Positions 7,289 to 8,937 of a stretch of DNA of 8,937 nucleotides are shown piece by piece. Every line of letters begins with the position of its first letter. Position 1 is the first letter of the stretch. Source of the stretch: Acidobacteriota bacterium (GTDB lineage: Bacteria; Acidobacteriota; Aminicenantia; UBA2199); NCBI GenBank assembly GCA_028749105.1, contig JAQUQF010000052.1, forward strand, positions 1 through 8,937, in the 5' to 3' direction. Position numbers and translations under genes: made by a program. The notes below the pieces were generated by a model. That model ran no database searches and was not told the origin of the DNA. It worked only from the letters and a program-made list of their open reading frames with translations.

Positions 7289-7316
7289 TTGGCATTTAAC
7301 ATGCATGCCATATTTT
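7289..7316 (+). promoter_or_regulatory. Candidate sigma-70-type promoter for the microprotein/transaldolase unit
   Basis: TTGGCA at 7289-7294 (5 of 6 to TTGACA) and TATTTT at 7311-7316 (4 of 6 to TATAAT) are separated by 16 bp. The spacer carries a 6-bp inverted repeat, TGGCAT (7290-7295) and ATGCCA (7305-7310), which could be an operator or, with the following TATTTTT, a weak terminator-like hairpin. A start near 7323 would leave a very short leader that cuts into the ribosome binding site, which counts against it. Confidence 0.3.
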
Positions 7317-7317
7317 T

Positions 7318-7328
7318 GGAAGAGGAAG
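7318..7328 (+). promoter_or_regulatory. Strong ribosome binding site of the 7335 microprotein
   Basis: GGAAGAGGAAG ends 6 bases before ATG 7335. It is the strongest Shine-Dalgarno-like stretch in the window and the main reason to treat the short ORF after it as translated. Confidence 0.6.
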
Positions 7329-7334
7329 TGTAAA

Positions 7335-7430
7335 ATGGATGCAATCAAGATCCTGGCGATCGTGCTGATCGCAACCGGCGTGCTGGCGCCATCCTCTTGC
7401 TTGCCAAGGGCAAGAAGGGCTAGTTTGTGA
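7335..7430 (+). CDS. Single-helix membrane microprotein, possibly frameshifted
   Basis: This 31-codon ORF starts at ATG 7335 behind a strong ribosome binding site. Its first half, MDAIKILAIVLIATGVLA, is one hydrophobic segment typical of tiny membrane proteins. As read, it then turns polar and Arg-rich (PSSCLPRARRASL) and its TGA overlaps the transaldolase GTG. In the alternative frame the DNA after the helix reads AILLLAKGKKG and stops at TAG 7421-7423, a more natural hydrophobic stretch with a basic tail. A single missing base near 7386-7390 would explain this, as a sequencing error or a real mutation. I do not recognise the family. Translation through it may help couple transaldolase synthesis. 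Confidence 0.45.
   Translation: MDAIKILAIVLIATGVLAPSSCLPRARRASL
7412..7419 (+). promoter_or_regulatory. Ribosome binding site of the transaldolase gene
   Basis: AAGAAGGG ends 7 bases before GTG 7427 and supports that GTG as the start. It lies inside the microprotein ORF. Confidence 0.5.
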
Positions 7431-8563
7431 ACGCCAATCCACTGAAACAGCTGCCGGCACTCGGGCAGTCGGTTTGGCTGGATTACATCCGTCGCGACCT
7501 GATCGCCACAGGCGGGCTGAAACGCCTGATCGAGGAGGATGGACTGCGGGGGATGACCTCGAATCCGGCCATCTTCGAGAAGGCGATTGCCGACAGCCGC
7601 GATTACGACGCGGATATCCGGACCATGGCCCTGGCGGGAATGGACGAAAAGACAATCTATGAAATACTGAGCCGGCGCGATATTCAGAGTGCCGCTGACG
7701 AGTTCCGGCCTCTCTACGACAGGACCGACGGCAAAGACGGCTTCGTCAGCCTGGAGGTCAATCCCCATTTGGCGCATGACACCCAGGGCACCATCAAGGA
7801 AGCCCGCCGGCTGTGGAGCGCCATGAACCGGCCCAACGTCTTCATCAAGGTTCCGGCCACGGTCGAAGGAATGCCGGCCATCCGCCGGCTCATCAGCGAA
7901 GGGATCAACGTCAATGTGACCCTGCTTTTCGGATTGCCCCGCTACCGCCAGGCGGCGGAGGCATACCTCGCCGGCATCGAAACGCGCCTGTCCCTGGGAA
8001 CGGATGTGTCGCGGTTGGCCTCGGTGGCCAGTTTCTTCTTGAGCCGGATCGATACCCTGGTGGATCCGCTGCTGGAAAAAATTGTAGCGCAGGGCGGCAA
8101 TGAGGCCGACCTCGCGAAAACGCTGCGGGGGCAAGCCGCCATCGCCAGCGCCAGGGTGGCCTATCGAATTTACAAGGAGATCTTCGGCAGCGACCGCTTC
8201 CGCGACCTGGCCGCCCGGGGTGCCCGCTCCCAGCGGGTCCTGTGGGCCAGTACCGGCACCAAGAACCCGGAATATGAAGACGTGAAATATGTCGAGGCGT
8301 TGATCGGCCCCGACACGGTCAACACGATGCCGGTCGATACCCTCAACGCCTACCGGGATCATGGAGTTCCCAAAGCCCGGCTCGAGGATGATGGCGGGAA
8401 GGCCGATGCCACTTTGGCGGGGCTGGCCAAACTGGGTATTCGCATCGACGCCATAACGCAGCAGCTGGAGGACGAGGGTATCGATAAATTCAACAGCCCC
8501 TTCGACAAACTGATGGCGGCCCTGGCGCAGCGGTCAGCGCGGCATTTGACGAAAGAGTCGTGA
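7427..8563 (+). CDS. tal: Transaldolase
   Basis: This 378-residue cytoplasmic enzyme of the pentose phosphate pathway moves a dihydroxyacetone unit from sedoheptulose 7-phosphate to glyceraldehyde 3-phosphate. It fits the TAL/FSA family (PF00923), in the longer form found in mycobacteria, cyanobacteria and many other bacteria. Visible features are Asp19 in SVWLDYIRRDL, the MTSNPAIFEKAI motif, Glu110 in SLEVNP, the Schiff-base Lys141 in NVFIKVPAT, Asn163 and Thr165 in INVNVTLLFG, and the phosphate-site region LWASTGTKNP. The frame ends normally, with no fused glucose-6-phosphate isomerase domain as in some relatives. The start is GTG, preceded by AAGAAGGG. It follows the microprotein ORF directly and is unrelated in function to the peptide cluster to the left. 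It probably marks the return to housekeeping sequence. Confidence 0.95.
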   Translation: MNANPLKQLPALGQSVWLDYIRRDLIATGGLKRLIEEDGLRGMTSNPAIFEKAIADSRDYDADIRTMALAGMDEKTIYEILSRRDIQSAADEFRPLYDRTDGKDGFVSLEVNPHLAHDTQGTIKEARRLWSAMNRPNVFIKVPATVEGMPAIRRLISEGINVNVTLLFGLPRYRQAAEAYLAGIETRLSLGTDVSRLASVASFFLSRIDTLVDPLLEKIVAQGGNEADLAKTLRGQAAIASARVAYRIYKEIFGSDRFRDLAARGARSQRVLWASTGTKNPEYEDVKYVEALIGPDTVNTMPVDTLNAYRDHGVPKARLEDDGGKADATLAGLAKLGIRIDAITQQLEDEGIDKFNSPFDKLMAALAQRSARHLTKES

Positions 8564-8588
8564 TCCGTTTGTCCATGGCCAGGGTGGA

Positions 8589-8937
8589 CTACTGGATGAG
8601 ATAGGGATTGAAGGCTTTTTCAGCGCCGATCGTCGTGGCCGGGCCATGGCCGGGAAACACCCGCGTGGTCGGCGGCAGGATCAGCAGAAAGCGGCGGATG
8701 TTCTGCACTTCGAGTCGCAGGTTGGCCTGGGGTTCTGCCTTGCCAATCGCGCCGGCAAAGAGTGTGTCTCCCGAAAAAAGCGCCTCTCCGATCCGGAGGC
8801 AGACGCTTCCCGGGGTATGGCCGGGAGCGGGGATCACTTCGATCTCCCAGCCGCCCAGGATCAGAAAGCGGTCATTGGGGTAGGGGATGATCGGGCAATC
8901 GGCCCCCGCCACTCGGGAAGCCATTTTTTTATCGGCG
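8589..8937 (-). CDS. MBL-fold metallohydrolase (glyoxalase II-like), C-terminal part
   Basis: The gene runs leftward and its 5' end is off the right edge: the frame stays open to the last bases, and the Met at 8924 is probably internal. About 115 residues are visible. They contain the later metal-binding motifs of the metallo-beta-lactamase fold: His in IPAPGHTPGS, Asp in LFSGDTLF and His in VFPGHGP. The HxHxDH motif would lie in the missing N-terminal part. The spacing, and the GGWEIEVIPAPGHTPGS style, match the hydroxyacylglutathione hydrolase-like group of small thioester hydrolases. The true substrate cannot be told. The stop lies 25 bp from the transaldolase stop, so the two genes converge. 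Confidence 0.85.
   Translation of the reverse strand, partial: ADKKMASRVAGADCPIIPYPNDRFLILGGWEIEVIPAPGHTPGSVCLRIGEALFSGDTLFAGAIGKAEPQANLRLEVQNIRRFLLILPPTTRVFPGHGPATTIGAEKAFNPYLIQ

Noticed and set aside
7226..8362. A 378-codon minus-strand ORF opposite transaldolase
   Set aside because: It mirrors the well-supported transaldolase gene; its product (rich in His, Gln, Gly) is typical of antisense shadow translation.
8571..8589. GTCCA/TGGAC inverted repeat between the convergent tal and MBL genes as a shared terminator
   Set aside because: The stem is only 5 bp with a 9-base loop and no T-run on either strand.
1..8937. Insertion sequences, tRNA or rRNA genes and CRISPR repeats
   Set aside because: No transposase-like protein, no cloverleaf, and no regularly spaced repeats were seen anywhere in the window.

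Overview
The window looks like a GC-rich bacterial chromosome segment. The gene families and codon use would suit a Desulfobacterota (deltaproteobacterial) syntroph or sulfate reducer, but this is inference from gene content; nothing here fixes the taxon. All genes are on the plus strand except a partial gene entering from the right edge.

Positions 2-7081 hold one tight, co-directional block that reads as a ribosomally made, modified peptide (RiPP) pathway of the SynChlorMet (Scm) type. In order: the last 32 codons of a PqqD-like peptide-recognition protein (ScmD-like); two tandem radical SAM/SPASM enzymes (ScmE- and ScmF-like), each with a CX3CX2C cluster motif and a full set of SPASM cysteines; a 507-residue open frame joining a soluble S26/S24-type serine peptidase domain to an HPr-kinase-like P-loop domain (ScmC-like); an ABC exporter half-transporter without a C39 peptidase domain; and an NTP_transf_5-type nucleotidyltransferase. 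Overlaps of 8 and 4 bp and gaps of at most about 65 bp suggest one transcript whose promoter lies upstream of the window. The working model is that a PqqD-like protein presents a precursor peptide to two radical SAM enzymes, the kinase-like and nucleotidyltransferase proteins may add further groups, the S26-like domain cuts the leader, and the ABC protein exports the product. No convincing precursor gene is visible; it probably lies left of position 1.

Positions 7082-7334 are non-coding as far as I can tell. They hold a 13-bp tandem repeat, a small inverted repeat, a possible promoter and a strong ribosome binding site. A 31-codon membrane microprotein ORF (7335-7430), possibly frameshifted, overlaps the GTG start of a transaldolase gene (7427-8563), so a housekeeping unit begins here. 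A convergent MBL-fold metallohydrolase (8589 to the right edge, minus strand) is cut by the window end.
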